A DNA stretch of 64,000 nucleotides from Caulobacter sp. 73W (GTDB lineage Bacteria > Pseudomonadota > Alphaproteobacteria > Caulobacterales > Caulobacteraceae): contig NZ_CP158375.1 in NCBI RefSeq assembly GCF_041021955.1, positions 2,976,001 to 3,040,000 of the forward strand, given 5' to 3'. The position numbers and the translations under genes are program-made. Below are positions 45,815 to 56,247 of this stretch, one piece after another. The number at the start of each line of letters is the position of its first letter. The stretch's first letter is position 1. Below the pieces are notes generated by a model, which ran no database searches, was not told the origin of the DNA, and saw only the letters and a list, made by a program, of their open reading frames with translations.

Positions 45815-47098
45815 TCAAGCCGCGCCAGCCAACCCCAGCACTAACCCCGCCCCAACCATCGCGCCATCCTCGGCCGCGCTGAGTGCGCCCACCTCGGCGG
45901 CTCTAGCCGCCACCGCCGCGTCCCCCATCAGGCGCCCTAGCGTCTGCGCCACGGTCGAGGCCTTGAATCGCTCGCGCTCCAGCACGGCGCCGACTCCGCG
46001 CGCCGCGACGCGGGCGCCGTTGTCGTGCTGGTCGCCCAGGTGGGGCGCGACGAGTTGGAGGCGACCGGCGCGCAGGGCTTGCTGGGTGGTGCCGACGCCG
46101 CCCTGGTGGACGTTGGCGGCGGCGCGGGGGAAGAGCAGGGAATAGGGCGCGTAGGGGACGGCGATGACGTCCGGGCCGTCGGCGAGGCTTGCGTCTCCGT
46201 CGGGGCCGACCAGCAGGACGGCGCGGCGCCCCAGGGCGCGGGCGGCGGCCAGGCCCTGAGCGTAGAACGATCCGGGGATGTTCACGGCGGCGCTGCCCAG
46301 GGTGAAGACGATGGGCGGCTCGCCCGCGTCGAGGAACGCGGCCAGGTCGGCCGGCAGGGTCGGCGGGCCGCCGGCCTCGCTGTCATAGGCGGCGTAGCCG
46401 GTGATGCGGGTGTTCTTCGGATGGTCCGGCAGCGCGCCGCCAAGCTGAGGCGAGAACAGGCCGAGGATCAGGTCGGCGCGCCAGGGGGCGTCGAAGACCA
46501 CGTTGTCCCGCGTGGGCGGCAGGTCCAGTTCGGCGCGGGCGGCGTTGAGGCGTCGGGTCCAGCGACTAGTGGACAGGCGGCCCAGCGCCAGGGTGGCGCG
46601 GTTGAGGGCGAGGCCGGCGGGGTCGGTCCAGGGCTTCAGCCAAGGGGTGATGGGCGGCGGTTCGTACGCCGACATGAACAGCATGGGCGACAGGGCGACG
46701 CTGACGAAGGGGAGGGCGAGCGCCTCCGCCGCCAGCTGGGCGCCCACTGCGAAGGCGGAGCCGACGATGATGTCGGCGCCCTTGGCCTGCTCGATCAGGA
46801 GGCGGGCGCTGGCGGCGATGTTGGGCAGGACAACCTTCTCGTAGAACCAGAAGTCCGAGCCGGCGATCTTTTCGGTGATGCCGGCAAGATCGAGGCCGAG
46901 CTGCGCCTCGAACTCGGCCAGGTTCGGACTGGCCTCAAGAAATGCCAGGCCCTCGGCCTCGACCTTGGGGCGGAACTCCGCCTGGGTTGCGATCTCGACC
47001 CGCGCGCCGCGGCCGGCGAGCGCCTTGCCGAGCGCGAGGAAGGGGTGGAGGTCTCCCAGGGAGCCGGCGGTCGCCAAGACAATGCGAGGCGCCGCCAT
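45815..47098 (-). CDS. GT1-family glycosyltransferase (UGT/MGT-like)
   Basis: 427 residues: GSLGDLHPFLALGKALAGRG at the N-terminus, a linker, and the C-terminal nucleotide-sugar site with PYAPYSLLFPRAAANVHQGGVGTTQQALRAG (the G-x-G-T donor motif, positions about 325-355). Resembles sterol 3-beta-glucosyltransferase and macrolide glycosyltransferases; acceptor unknown. It starts 12 bases after carB and is probably read through from it. Confidence 0.92.
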   Translation of the reverse strand: MAAPRIVLATAGSLGDLHPFLALGKALAGRGARVEIATQAEFRPKVEAEGLAFLEASPNLAEFEAQLGLDLAGITEKIAGSDFWFYEKVVLPNIAASARLLIEQAKGADIIVGSAFAVGAQLAAEALALPFVSVALSPMLFMSAYEPPPITPWLKPWTDPAGLALNRATLALGRLSTSRWTRRLNAARAELDLPPTRDNVVFDAPWRADLILGLFSPQLGGALPDHPKNTRITGYAAYDSEAGGPPTLPADLAAFLDAGEPPIVFTLGSAAVNIPGSFYAQGLAAARALGRRAVLLVGPDGDASLADGPDVIAVPYAPYSLLFPRAAANVHQGGVGTTQQALRAGRLQLVAPHLGDQHDNGARVAARGVGAVLERERFKASTVAQTLGRLMGDAAVAARAAEVGALSAAEDGAMVGAGLVLGLAGAA

Positions 47099-47110
47099 GC
47101 TCGTTGTTCC

Positions 47111-50100
47111 TTACGCGTAGCTCTGCAGGGGCCGGACCTCCAGGGCCGCCGTCTCGGCTTTCGGCGAGGCGATGGCCTGGGCGGCGGCGAGGGCGCCGGC
47201 GGCGGTGGTGTAGTAAGGGATCTTCGACATCAGGGCCGAGCGGCGGATCTCGAAGCTGTCGGCCAGGGACTGCTTGCCTTCGGTGGTGTTGAAGACCAGC
47301 TGGACCTCGCCGTTCTTCATGGCGTCGACGATGTGGGGGCGACCCTCCAGCACCTTCTTGACCACTTCGACCTTGAGGCCCTGCTCGGCCAGGTAGGCGG
47401 CCGTGCCGGTGGTGGCCAGGATGCGGAAGCCGGCCTGGATCAGCAGGCGGGTCGGCTCGACGATGAACGGCTTGTCGGCCTCACGCACCGAGACGAAGGC
47501 GCAGCCCTGGCGGGGCAGGGTGACGCCGCCGCCCAGCTGGCTCTTGGCGAAGGCGCGGGCGAAGGCGGGCATGAAGTCTTCGCCCTCGCGCTTCCAGTCG
47601 AGGCCCATGACCTCGCCGGTGGAGCGCATCTCAGGGCCAAGCACCGTATCGACGCCGGGGAAGCGCGCGAACGGGAAGACCGCCTCCTTCACCGCGATGT
47701 GGTCGTACGGCTTGTCGGTCAGGCCGAAGCTGGAGAGCTTGGCGCCGGCCATCACCTTGGCGGCGATGGAGGCGACCGGCTGGCCGATGGTCTTGGCCAC
47801 GAAGGGCACGGTGCGCGAGGCGCGCGGGTTCACTTCCAGCACGTAGATGCGCGGGTTGTCGCTGTGCGGCTCTTCGATGGCGAATTGCACGTTCATCAGG
47901 CCGCGGACCTTGAGCGCGAAGGCCATGGCCTCGGTCTGGCGCTTCAGCTCGGCGATGGTCTCCGGCTTCAGCGAGAAGGGCGGCAGGGAACAAGCCGAGT
48001 TCCCCGAGTGCACGCCGGCCTCCTCGATGTGCTCCATGACCCCGGCCACGAAGACGGTCTCGCCGTCGCACAGGGCGTCGACGTCCACCTCGGTGGCGCG
48101 GTTCAGGTACTGGTCGATGAGGACGGGGCTGTCGCCCGACACCTGCACGGCGGTGCGGATGTAGCGGTCCAGCTGCTCGTCGTCATAGACGATCTCCATG
48201 GCGCGGCCGCCCAGCACGTAGGAGGGGCGAATGACCACGGGGTAGCCGACCTTGTGCGCGCCGGCGAAGGCCTCTTCGGCGCTGCGGGCGATGGCGTTGT
48301 TCGGCTGGGCGATCTTCAGGTCGTGCAGCAGCTGCTGGAAGCGCTCGCGGTCCTCGGCCAGGTCGATGGCGTCGGGGCTGGTGCCCAGGATCGGGATGCC
48401 GGCCTGTTCCAGGGCGTTGGCCAGCTTCAGCGGGGTCTGGCCGCCGAACTGGACGATGACGCCCAGCAGGGTTCCCTTGGTCTGCTCGACCGCCAGCAGC
48501 TCCAGCACGTCCTCGCCGGTCAGCGGCTCGAAATACAGACGGTCGGAGGTGTCGTAGTCGGTGGAGACGGTCTCGGGGTTGCAGTTGACCATGATCGACT
48601 CGATGCCGACCTGGTCCAGCGCGAAGGCCGCGTGGCAGCAGCAGTAGTCGAACTCGATCCCTTGGCCGATCCGGTTGGGACCGCCGCCGAGGATGACGGC
48701 CTTCTTGCGGTCCGACGGATCGCTCTCGCAGTCCGGCAGCTGGCCCAGGGCGCCCGTCTCGTAGGTCGAGTACATGTAGGGGGTGTCGGCGCGGAACTCG
48801 CCGGCGCAGGTGTCGATGCGCTTGAACACCGGGCGCACGCCGTGGGCGTGGCGCTGCCTGCGCACCTCGTTTTCGGTGAGGTTGGTCAGCTTGGCGAGGC
48901 GGGCGTCGGAGAAGCCCATGGCCTTCAGGCGGCGGAAGTCGGCGGCGTTGTGCGGCAGGCCGCCGGCGCGGACCAGACCTTCCTGGCGCACGATCTCGGC
49001 CAGCTGGCGCAGGAACCAGGGCTCATACGAACAGGCGGCCTCGATCTCCTCGACCGTCAGGCCGTGGCGGAAGGCCTGGGCGATGACGCGCAGGCGGTCC
49101 GGGGTCGGGTTGCCCAGGGCGCGGACCACGGCGGCCTTGCCGGTGTCCGGATCCTCGGCGCCCTCGATCTCGACGTCGTCGAGGCCGGTGAGGCCCGTCT
49201 CCAGGCCGCGCAGGGCCTTTTGCAGGCTTTCGGAGAAGGTGCGGCCGATGGCCATGACTTCACCGACCGACTTCATGGAGGTGGTCAGGTACGGCTCGGA
49301 GCCCGGATACTTCTCGAAGGCGAAGCGCGGGATCTTGGTGACCACGTAGTCGATCGACGGCTCGAACGAGGCGGGCATGGCGCCGCCGGTGATGTCGTTG
49401 GCCAGTTCGTCCAGGGTGTAGCCGACGGCCAGCCGGGCGGCGACCTTGGCGATCGGGAAGCCGGTGGCCTTCGACGCCAGGGCCGACGAGCGCGACACGC
49501 GCGGGTTCATCTCGATGACGACCATGCGGCCGTCCTTGGGGTTCAGCGCCCACTGGACGTTGGAGCCGCCGGTCTCGACGCCGATCTCGCGCAGCACGTC
49601 GATGCTGCCCTTGCGCATCCGCTGATATTCCTTGTCGGTCAGCGTCAGGGCGGGGGCGACGGTGATGGAGTCGCCCGTGTGGACGCCCATCGGGTCGATG
49701 TTCTCGATCGAGCAGACGATGATGCAGTTGTCGGCCTTGTCGCGGACGACCTCCATCTCGAACTCCTTCCAGCCCAGGACGCTCTCTTCGATGAGCACCT
49801 CTGTGGTCGGCGACAGGTCCAGACCGCGCTCGACGATCTCCTTGAACTCTTCGACGTTGTAGGCGATGCCGCCGCCGGTGCCGGCCAGGGTGAAGGACGG
49901 GCGGATGATCGCCGGCAGGCCCACGAAGTCGAGGCCTTCCATGGCTTCGTCCATCGTGTGGGCGGCCTTGGAGCGGGGGCTTTCCAGCCCCAGCTTGTCC
50001 ATCGCGTCGCGGAATTTCTGGCGGTCCTCGGCCTTGTCGATGACCTCGGCCTTGGCGCCGATCATCTCGACCTTGAACTTCTTGAGCACGCCCTGCTCTT

Positions 50101-50407
50101 CGAGCGCCAGGGCGGTGTTCAGCGCCGTCTGGCCGCCCATGGTGGGCAGCAGGGCGTCAGGGCGCTCCTTCTCGATGATCTTGGCGACGATGTCGGGGGT
50201 GATCGGCTCGATATAGGTCGCGTCCGCCACGTCTGGATCGGTCATGATCGTGGCCGGGTTCGAGTTGACCAGGATGATGCGGTAACCCTCGGCGCGCAGG
50301 GCCTTGCAAGCCTGGACGCCCGAGTAGTCGAACTCGCACGCCTGGCCGATGACGATCGGGCCCGCGCCGATGATCAGAATGGACTTGATGTCTGTGCGTT
50401 TGGGCAT
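47111..50407 (-). CDS. carB: Carbamoyl-phosphate synthase large subunit
   Basis: 1098 residues, full length: two ATP-grasp halves (N-terminal with [14 protein letters not shown]-terminal with [15 protein letters not shown]), ELAND/GGAMPAS in the oligomerisation link, and a methylglyoxal-synthase-like allosteric domain (about 960-1098). It makes carbamoyl phosphate for pyrimidine and arginine synthesis together with CarA, here at 56312-57481 on the opposite strand. The leader has a GGGGTC/GACCCC stem (50476-50501). Confidence 0.99.
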   Translation of the reverse strand: MPKRTDIKSILIIGAGPIVIGQACEFDYSGVQACKALRAEGYRIILVNSNPATIMTDPDVADATYIEPITPDIVAKIIEKERPDALLPTMGGQTALNTALALEEQGVLKKFKVEMIGAKAEVIDKAEDRQKFRDAMDKLGLESPRSKAAHTMDEAMEGLDFVGLPAIIRPSFTLAGTGGGIAYNVEEFKEIVERGLDLSPTTEVLIEESVLGWKEFEMEVVRDKADNCIIVCSIENIDPMGVHTGDSITVAPALTLTDKEYQRMRKGSIDVLREIGVETGGSNVQWALNPKDGRMVVIEMNPRVSRSSALASKATGFPIAKVAARLAVGYTLDELANDITGGAMPASFEPSIDYVVTKIPRFAFEKYPGSEPYLTTSMKSVGEVMAIGRTFSESLQKALRGLETGLTGLDDVEIEGAEDPDTGKAAVVRALGNPTPDRLRVIAQAFRHGLTVEEIEAACSYEPWFLRQLAEIVRQEGLVRAGGLPHNAADFRRLKAMGFSDARLAKLTNLTENEVRRQRHAHGVRPVFKRIDTCAGEFRADTPYMYSTYETGALGQLPDCESDPSDRKKAVILGGGPNRIGQGIEFDYCCCHAAFALDQVGIESIMVNCNPETVSTDYDTSDRLYFEPLTGEDVLELLAVEQTKGTLLGVIVQFGGQTPLKLANALEQAGIPILGTSPDAIDLAEDRERFQQLLHDLKIAQPNNAIARSAEEAFAGAHKVGYPVVIRPSYVLGGRAMEIVYDDEQLDRYIRTAVQVSGDSPVLIDQYLNRATEVDVDALCDGETVFVAGVMEHIEEAGVHSGNSACSLPPFSLKPETIAELKRQTEAMAFALKVRGLMNVQFAIEEPHSDNPRIYVLEVNPRASRTVPFVAKTIGQPVASIAAKVMAGAKLSSFGLTDKPYDHIAVKEAVFPFARFPGVDTVLGPEMRSTGEVMGLDWKREGEDFMPAFARAFAKSQLGGGVTLPRQGCAFVSVREADKPFIVEPTRLLIQAGFRILATTGTAAYLAEQGLKVEVVKKVLEGRPHIVDAMKNGEVQLVFNTTEGKQSLADSFEIRRSALMSKIPYYTTAAGALAAAQAIASPKAETAALEVRPLQSYA

Positions 50408-50560
50408 GTCGGTCTCGCGCGCAAGGGCGGTCGCGCGGCGGCGCGCCCGTCCCCTAGGTCAGATTGCAGGTTAAGGGGGTCGTTTAGAGACGTGTGACCC
50501 CGCGCGCAAGAATGCAAAATCAGGAAAGATGATGAATGGCCGCGCGGCCCGGCGGATTCC

Positions 50561-51394
50561 CTACTTCGGAAGCCAGGCGTTCGGCTCGACCAGCTTGAAG
50601 CCGGGGGTCTCGGTGACGCACTGGCGCAGCAGGAAGGAATGACCGGCGCCGTAGATGACGACGATGCGGTCTCCCGGCTTGGCCGATTGCAGGATGCGGG
50701 CGCAGATCTTGAAGTTGCGGTCGTACCAGCCGGTCAGCAGGGCCGCGCCAGGCTGGTCGTCCCCGCCGCCGATCAGGCCGATCTGGCGATAGAAGTCGTG
50801 GCCCTTGTTGATGTAGGCGGGGCTGTTGAGGTGGCGTAGGACAGCCGAAGTCCCGCCCGTGGAGAAACGGGCCTCCTGCGCCTTCATCTCCGCGTCGGTC
50901 TTGGCGCGGTGGGCGTCGAGCATGGGCTTCTGACCGTGCGCCTCGGCATAGGCCATGACCGGGCCGTAGGGGAACTGGCCGTCCACATCGACGCCCTCGA
51001 TGGCCGCGCCGGTCTGCTTGGCCAGGCGATAGCCCAGCTGGACCACCTCGTTACGCTCGCTGCGGTGACCCTTGAGGCCGTCCTGCTGGTACTGGACGTA
51101 GCGTTCGGCCGTGACCTTCCGCGGCCATTCCACCGCGATGCGGGTCGGCTTGAACTTCGCCAGGGCGTCGACAGCCTTGGCCACGCCCGCCTGCTGCTTG
51201 GGCGACAGGACGTCCTCTTACTTGGCGTTCGAGATGTCCGCACCGGGATTGGACATGTGGAACACGCCCACCACCATCACCTCGACCGGCTCGGCGGCGT
51301 GGACGGGCAGGGCGGCGGCGGCCAGGGCGGCGCCGGAGGCCCAGCCCGCGAGGGCGCAGACGATCAGTCGTTTCGTGCGGTAGGTCAGGTTCAT
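50561..51394 (-). pseudogene. DUF5694-like secreted protein, interrupted by one in-frame stop
   Basis: The frame holds a signal peptide (MNLTYRTKRLIVCALAGW, to VHAA) and VEVMVVGVFHMSNPGADISNAK, then TAA at codon 59 (51218-51220), then continues with EDVLSPKQQAGVAKAVDALA and a full 208-residue remainder including TRIAVEWPRK and VIYGAGHSFLLRQCV. Everything beyond the stop looks like one continuous DUF5694-type protein, so a single substitution (for example TAC to TAA) has broken it, or the stop is a sequencing error. A GTG at 51184 could restart the remainder but would not be exported. Confidence 0.75.
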
Positions 51395-51465
51395 ACGCAC
51401 CTGATCGCCTGACCGAACAGCGGAATCCAGTGAACTTTCGGAAAGGTGGCGTAACGCGGTTTTCG

Positions 51466-51885
51466 CTAAAGCGGCGGTCCGACGACCTCGCCGTCTTCCT
51501 TCTCAAAACGTTCCGGCGGCTGTCGCAGCAGACCGAACACCAGTTCGGAAGGACGGCAAAGGCGTGTGCCTTTGGGCGTGCGCACGATCGGTCGATTGAC
51601 GAGGATAGGGTGCACGATCATCGCCTCGAGGATCGTCTCGTCCCTCGTCGCCGCGTCTGTCAGGCCAAGTTCCTCCGCGGGAGTTCCGCTGATCCGCAGG
51701 ATGTCGCGGGGCTTCTTCCCCATCTCATCGAGCAGGGCTTCGAGCTGAGGTCGGGTCCAGCCTTGGCTCAGATACTCGACAACGGTCGGCGTCTCGCCCG
51801 AAGCCTGAATCATCGCCAGCGTGTTGCGCGAGGTGCCGCAGGCGGGGTTGTGGAAGATGGTCACCGGGAAATCAGTGTCGGTCAT
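51466..51885 (-). CDS. arsC: Arsenate reductase, glutaredoxin-dependent
   Basis: 139 residues: VTIFHNPACGTSRNTLAMIQ holds the catalytic Cys, with LSQGWTRPQLEALL, IVHPILVNRPIV and the Arg of RPSELV; this is the ArsC (thioredoxin fold) class. It reduces arsenate to arsenite for export by Acr3. An ATG at 51900 overlaps the acr3 stop as ATGA and would add five residues; the chosen ATG has GAGG upstream. Third gene of arsR-acr3-arsC. Confidence 0.95.
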   Translation of the reverse strand: MTDTDFPVTIFHNPACGTSRNTLAMIQASGETPTVVEYLSQGWTRPQLEALLDEMGKKPRDILRISGTPAEELGLTDAATRDETILEAMIVHPILVNRPIVRTPKGTRLCRPSELVFGLLRQPPERFEKEDGEVVGPPL

Positions 51886-51896
51886 GGTCTGTCGCC

Positions 51897-52949
51897 TCAT
51901 TTGGCGAGGCCAAGGCGGCGCACGGCGGCGCCCGCCTCGTACCAGGGCTTGGTCCGGTTCACGATGGCGACGACCGACAGCATCACCGGCACCTCCACCA
52001 GCACACCGACGACGGTCGCCAGGGCCGCGCCGCTCTTGAGCCCGAACAGGCTGATCGCGGCGGCCACCGCCAGTTCGAAGAAGTTGCTGGCGCCGATCAG
52101 GGCAGACGGGCCGGCCACCGAATAGGCTTCGCCCAAGGCGCGGTTCAGCAGGTATGCCGCCCCCGCGTTCAAATAGACCTGGATCAGGATCGGGATGGCG
52201 AGGAGCAGGATCACCGCCGGCTGGCCGATGATCTGCTCACCCTGGAAGGCGAACAGCAGGACGAGGGTCGCGAGCAGCGCCGCCAGCGACACCGGCTGAA
52301 GCATTCTCAGCAGACCGTCGAGAGCAGCTTGCCCGCCCTTCGACAGCATGGCGCGGCGGACGAGTTGGGAGACGATCACTGGAGCGACGATGTAGAGCGC
52401 CACGGACAGAAGAAGCGTGCTCCAAGGCACGGTGATGGCCGCCAGCCCCAGCAGCAGGCCGACGATGGGCGCGAAGGCGAACACCATGACCACGTCGTTC
52501 AGCGCCACCTGACTGAGCGTGAAATGAGGCTCGCCTTTTGTCAGGTTACTCCAGACGAAGACCATGGCCGTGCAAGGCGCGGCGGCCAGGATGACCAGAC
52601 CTGCGATGTAGCTTTCGATCTGATCGGCAGGGAGGAGAGGGCGGAACAGCCACCCCACGAACAGCCAGCCCAGCAGCGCCATGGAGAATGGCTTGATCAG
52701 CCAGTTTACGCCCACGGTGACGGCGATCCCGCGCCAGTGGCGGCCGACGCCGTTCAGGGCGCCGAAGTCGATCCGCAGCAGCATCGGCACGATCATCAGC
52801 CAGATCAGGCCGGCCACAGGCAGGTTGACCTTGGCGACCTCGGCCGAGGCGATGCCCGCGAAGAGGTCGGGCGCGGCCCAGCCCAAGGCGACCCCGGCCA
52901 CGATGCACAGAAGGACCCAAACCGTCAGATAGCGTTCGAACACCGACAT
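51897..52949 (-). CDS. acr3: Arsenite efflux transporter, ACR3 family
   Basis: 350 residues and about ten membrane helices. Signature LAAAPCTAMVFVWSNLTKG contains the conserved Cys needed for arsenite transport, and ALNDVVMVFAF, a second conserved block. It exports As(III). The ATG shares one base with the arsR stop (TGATG). A 20-residue frame extension is rejected. Confidence 0.96.
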   Translation of the reverse strand: MSVFERYLTVWVLLCIVAGVALGWAAPDLFAGIASAEVAKVNLPVAGLIWLMIVPMLLRIDFGALNGVGRHWRGIAVTVGVNWLIKPFSMALLGWLFVGWLFRPLLPADQIESYIAGLVILAAAPCTAMVFVWSNLTKGEPHFTLSQVALNDVVMVFAFAPIVGLLLGLAAITVPWSTLLLSVALYIVAPVIVSQLVRRAMLSKGGQAALDGLLRMLQPVSLAALLATLVLLFAFQGEQIIGQPAVILLLAIPILIQVYLNAGAAYLLNRALGEAYSVAGPSALIGASNFFELAVAAAISLFGLKSGAALATVVGVLVEVPVMLSVVAIVNRTKPWYEAGAAVRRLGLAK

Positions 52950-53302
52950 CAGACGCGCTCCGGCTGGCAGCAGGCCACGCGGTTCAGGGTGTCGCTGATC
53001 GGCGCGCAAATTTCCGGAGCGCCGTCGCAGCAGTTCTCCACGAGGAAGGCGAGCAGTTCGCCCATGGCTCCGAAGTTGGCCGAATAGATGATCGAGCGGC
53101 CTTCGCGCCGGCTCTGGACCAGACCCGCGCCGCCCAGCGACGAAAGGTTGGACGACAGTGTGCTTGGCAGGCTGCCGGTCAGGTCCGCGATCCGGCCAGC
53201 GGCCAGACCATCGGGGCCTGCCCTGATCAGCAAGCGATAGGTTTCAAGCCGAGTCGGATGAGCCAAGGCGGCGAGACGGCTGACGGCGACCGATATTTCC
53301 AT
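52949..53302 (-). CDS. arsR: ArsR-type metalloregulator
   Basis: 117 residues, winged helix: LAALAHPTRLETYRLLIRAG, STLSSNLSSLGGAGLVQSRREGRSIIYS. C-terminal cysteines in ENCCDGAPEIC (91, 92, 99) and ACC (111, 112) are well placed to bind As(III). It should repress the operon by binding the dyad at 53301-53324, next to its own start codon. The message may be leaderless, as no ribosome site precedes the ATG. Confidence 0.93.
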   Translation of the reverse strand: MEISVAVSRLAALAHPTRLETYRLLIRAGPDGLAAGRIADLTGSLPSTLSSNLSSLGGAGLVQSRREGRSIIYSANFGAMGELLAFLVENCCDGAPEICAPISDTLNRVACCQPERV

Positions 53303-53324
53303 ATTTCGCGTATAATCGAACTAT
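53301..53324. promoter_or_regulatory. arsR operator/promoter dyad
   Basis: ATATTTCG (53301-53308) and CGAACTAT (53317-53324) form an inverted repeat with one mismatch, around an AT-rich GATTATAC that looks like a -10 box on the minus strand. It abuts the arsR start codon, consistent with autorepression and a leaderless transcript. Confidence 0.6.
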
Positions 53325-53362
53325 TCGCCTGGCTCAAGAGGGGGCAACTGCGCGCCGCCGCC

Positions 53363-55108
53363 CTACCAGCTCCAGTCGGCCGCGCTCGCCTTGCAGCCGC
53401 CGTCGTTCCAGCCTTTCCAGGCCCGGCCACGGACGACCTGGCCCGTCGCGGCGCCGGTCGGCTCGCCGTTGGAGAGGGCGAGGCCGCCGTTGATCACCAC
53501 GTCGCGGACGCCGACGGCGAACTGCTGCGGCTTCTCGTAGGTCGCCTTGTCGGCCACGGTCGCCGGGTCGAAGACGACGACGTCGGCGTAGTAGCCGGTC
53601 TTCAGCAGGCCCCGGTCGCGCAGGCCCAGATTGTGGGCCGGCAGGCTGGTCATCTTGCGCACGGCGTCGGGGAGGGTGAGCGCCTTGTCCTCGCGCACAT
53701 ACTTGCCCAGCAAGCGGGCGACGTTGCCGTAGGCGCGGGGATGGGTGGAGGACTTCAGGAACACCCCCTCGGGCGCCAGGGCGGCGGCGTCGGAGCCGAA
53801 GCTCATCCATGGCAGGGCGGTCTGGCGGCGGACATTGTCCTCGCTCATCAGGAAATAGACGACCTGGACGCGGCTGCCGTCGGCGATGATCAGGTCGATG
53901 ATGGCGTCCTCCGGGCTGACGCCGCGTTCCTTGGCGATATCGGCCAGGGTGCGGCCGGTGAGGGGCTTCAGCGCCTCGGACCGGAAGCCGACCAGCAGGG
54001 TCCCTTCGGCCCCGGCGTGGCGGTAGAGGCTTTCGAAGTCCGGCTTCTCGGCGCGCATCTCCTTGAGCACGCGGGCGCGGATTTGCGGGTTCTTCAGGCG
54101 CTCGATCCAGGCCTCGCGGCCGCCGGCCTGGACCCAGGTGGGCATGGCGGCGTCGAAGCCGGTGGAGCCGGCGGTGTAGTTGTACATGTTGGCGGTGATG
54201 CGCTGGCCCCTGGCGCGGGCGGCCTCGACGCGGGCGATGACGGCGTCCAGCTTGGACCAGTTCTCACGGCCGGCGGCCTTCAGGTGCCAGATCTCGGCCG
54301 GGGCGCCGGAACGGCGGCTGATCTCGATCAGCTCGTCCACGGCCTCGACCAGGCGGTCGCCTTCGCTGCGCATGTGGGACAGGTAGACGCCGCCGCAGCG
54401 GCCCGCCTCGGTCGTCAGGGCGACCAGCTCGTCCGTCTCGGCGTAGGTTCCGGGGGCGTAGATCAAGGACGAGCCGATGCCTAGGGCGCCTTCCTCCATG
54501 GCCTGGACCACGATCTTGCGCATCTGGGCCAGCTGTTCGGGCGTGGGGTCCACGTCACCCTCGCCCAGGACCATGACGCGGGGCTGTTCGGCGCCCAGCA
54601 TGGAGGCGACGTTGGGGGCGATTCCGCGCTTGGTCAGGCCGACCAGGTATTCGTCCAGGCTGTTCCACCAGATCTCGTACTTGATGTCGCCCTGGCGCGA
54701 TTGCTCCGCCGCCTTCATGGCCTGGGTCAGCGGACCCATGGACGAGCCCTCGCCCATCACTTCCAGCGTTACGCCCTGCTTCAGGTCGGACAGGCCGCGG
54801 CCGTCGGCGATCAGGCTGTCGGTGGCCCAGCTGAGCATGTTGATGAAGCCGGGGGAGACGGCGAGGCCCTTGGCGTCGATCTCTTTCGCCCCCACGCCCG
54901 GCGCCTTGGGGCCCACATAGACGATGCGCTCGCCCTTGACGCCGATGTCGCCGGTGAAGGCCGCCGCGCCGGAGCCGTCGATCACCGAGCCGCCCCGGAT
55001 CACGAGGTCATAGGCGGGAACGGGGGCGGGCGCGGCGCGGGCGGAGGTGGAGAGCAGCGCCGCGACGGCGAGGGCGGCCAATGTCTCAAAACGAGGGAAC
55101 TTCGTCAT
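53363..55108 (-). CDS. N-acyl-D-amino-acid deacylase/amidohydrolase family, secreted
   Basis: 581 residues: signal peptide (to STSARA), N-terminal beta-strand domain (YDLVIRGGSVIDGSG), GFINMLSWATDSL, GITLEVMGEGSSMGP-like block, LSHMRSEGDRLVEAVDE and GYYADVVVFDP. This is the D-aminoacylase-type metal-dependent amidohydrolase. The usual DxH after GFI is here NMLSWAT, so the metal site differs from canonical members. The substrate may be a D-amino-acid derivative or dipeptide; periplasmic. Confidence 0.85.
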   Translation of the reverse strand: MTKFPRFETLAALAVAALLSTSARAAPAPVPAYDLVIRGGSVIDGSGAAAFTGDIGVKGERIVYVGPKAPGVGAKEIDAKGLAVSPGFINMLSWATDSLIADGRGLSDLKQGVTLEVMGEGSSMGPLTQAMKAAEQSRQGDIKYEIWWNSLDEYLVGLTKRGIAPNVASMLGAEQPRVMVLGEGDVDPTPEQLAQMRKIVVQAMEEGALGIGSSLIYAPGTYAETDELVALTTEAGRCGGVYLSHMRSEGDRLVEAVDELIEISRRSGAPAEIWHLKAAGRENWSKLDAVIARVEAARARGQRITANMYNYTAGSTGFDAAMPTWVQAGGREAWIERLKNPQIRARVLKEMRAEKPDFESLYRHAGAEGTLLVGFRSEALKPLTGRTLADIAKERGVSPEDAIIDLIIADGSRVQVVYFLMSEDNVRRQTALPWMSFGSDAAALAPEGVFLKSSTHPRAYGNVARLLGKYVREDKALTLPDAVRKMTSLPAHNLGLRDRGLLKTGYYADVVVFDPATVADKATYEKPQQFAVGVRDVVINGGLALSNGEPTGAATGQVVRGRAWKGWNDGGCKASAADWSW

Positions 55109-55158
55109 TTCGGCTGTCGCTGGCCTCTGCCATCAGGAGCGGGAAGGAGACCCTACCC

Positions 55159-55404
55159 ATGCTCAGTCTGCGCCCCAACTGTGAATGCTGCGACCGTGAC
55201 CTGCCGCCGGAGAGCGTGGAAGCGCGCATCTGCACGTTCGAGTGCACCTTCTGCGCCGACTGCGCGGACAACCGGCTGGGCGGGGTGTGCCCTGGCTGTT
55301 CAGGCGAGCTGGTGCGGCGGCCCGTGCGCCCGGCGGCCGGGCTGGCGCGGTTCCCGGCGTCGATGGAGCGGGTGGTGAAGAAGCACGCGGCGTGCGCGGC
55401 CTGA
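55159..55404 (+). CDS. DUF1272 zinc-ribbon protein
   Basis: 81 residues: LRPNCECCDRDLPP, ICTFECTFCADCADN and VCPGCSGEL give eight cysteines in four CxxC-type pairs, the DUF1272 zinc-binding pattern. Function unknown. AAGGAGA precedes the ATG. It starts 50 bases from the divergent amidohydrolase gene. Confidence 0.92.
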   Translation: MLSLRPNCECCDRDLPPESVEARICTFECTFCADCADNRLGGVCPGCSGELVRRPVRPAAGLARFPASMERVVKKHAACAA

Positions 55405-55436
55405 CTTCCCATCCCCGGCAAGCGGGGGAGGAGAAG

Positions 55437-56135
55437 CTAGTCCCCCAGCTGCGCCAGCCAGGCCGGCATGTCGGCCAGGGTCTCCAGCTGGGCGTAGCGG
55501 GGATGGTCCGTCGGAGCCTCGGCGGCTTCGTGGGCCCAGACCAGCGGATAGGGAATCAGCGCGGCGTAGCAGCCGGCCTCCAGCGCCGGGATGACGTCGG
55601 AGCGGACGGAGTTGCCGGCCATGGCGGCTTCCCGCGGGCCGGTGCCGTGGCGGGTGAAGACGCGTCGATAGGTGTCGGCGTCCTTTTCACTGACGATCTC
55701 GACGGCGGCGAAGTGGTCGCCCAGGCCCGAGGCGGCCAGCTTCTGCTCCTGGTGCAGCAGGTCGCCCTTGGTGATCAGCACCAGGCGGTAGCGCTCGGCC
55801 AGGGCGGCGACGGCGGCCTCGACCCCCGACAGGGGCTCCATCGGGTGGGCCAGCAGGTCGCGGCCGGCGGCCAGGATCTCGGCGATCACGCGGGTGGAGA
55901 CCTTGCCCTCGGTCAGCTCCAGGGCCGTCTCGATCATCGACAGGGTGAAGCCCTTGGCCCCGTAGCCATAGAGACGCAGGTTGCGCTTCTCGACCTCGGC
56001 CAGGCGCGATTCGAGCATGTCCTCGTCGGCGCAGTCGGACATCAGGCCGACGAAGCGCTGGTGCGTCAGACGAAACAGCGTCTCGTTGTGCCAGAGCGTG
56101 TCGTCGGCGTCCAAGCCGACAGTGGTGATGGGCAT
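55437..56135 (-). CDS. HAD family hydrolase
   Basis: 232 residues: motif I GLDADDTLWHNE (nucleophile and acid Asp), motif II LITKGD, motif III Lys near KLAASGLGDHF and motif IV AGNSVRSDVIPALEAGC. A phosphatase of the HAD-IA type; substrate unknown. GGAGG five bases before this ATG fixes the start over an ATG four codons upstream. Confidence 0.93.
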   Translation of the reverse strand: MPITTVGLDADDTLWHNETLFRLTHQRFVGLMSDCADEDMLESRLAEVEKRNLRLYGYGAKGFTLSMIETALELTEGKVSTRVIAEILAAGRDLLAHPMEPLSGVEAAVAALAERYRLVLITKGDLLHQEQKLAASGLGDHFAAVEIVSEKDADTYRRVFTRHGTGPREAAMAGNSVRSDVIPALEAGCYAALIPYPLVWAHEAAEAPTDHPRYAQLETLADMPAWLAQLGD

Positions 56136-56247
56136 CAGAGCCTCCAAATCGGAGGCGGGTGATAGCGCAGGGCGAACCCGACGTCATCCGCGCCCGTTTC
56201 ATTGGTTGACCCAGCGGGTTGCAGCCCGTAATGACGCGCCCGTTTGC

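Noticed and set aside
46025..50497. 1490-codon plus-strand open frame antisense to carB and the GT1 gene
   Set aside because: It mirrors two well-conserved genes; in GC-rich DNA the third-position bias leaves antisense frames open. Its translation is His/Asp/Gly-rich with no domain.
55081..55404. Longer start for the DUF1272 protein
   Set aside because: The added 26 residues overlap the divergent amidohydrolase start; AAGGAGA marks the later ATG and the family begins there.
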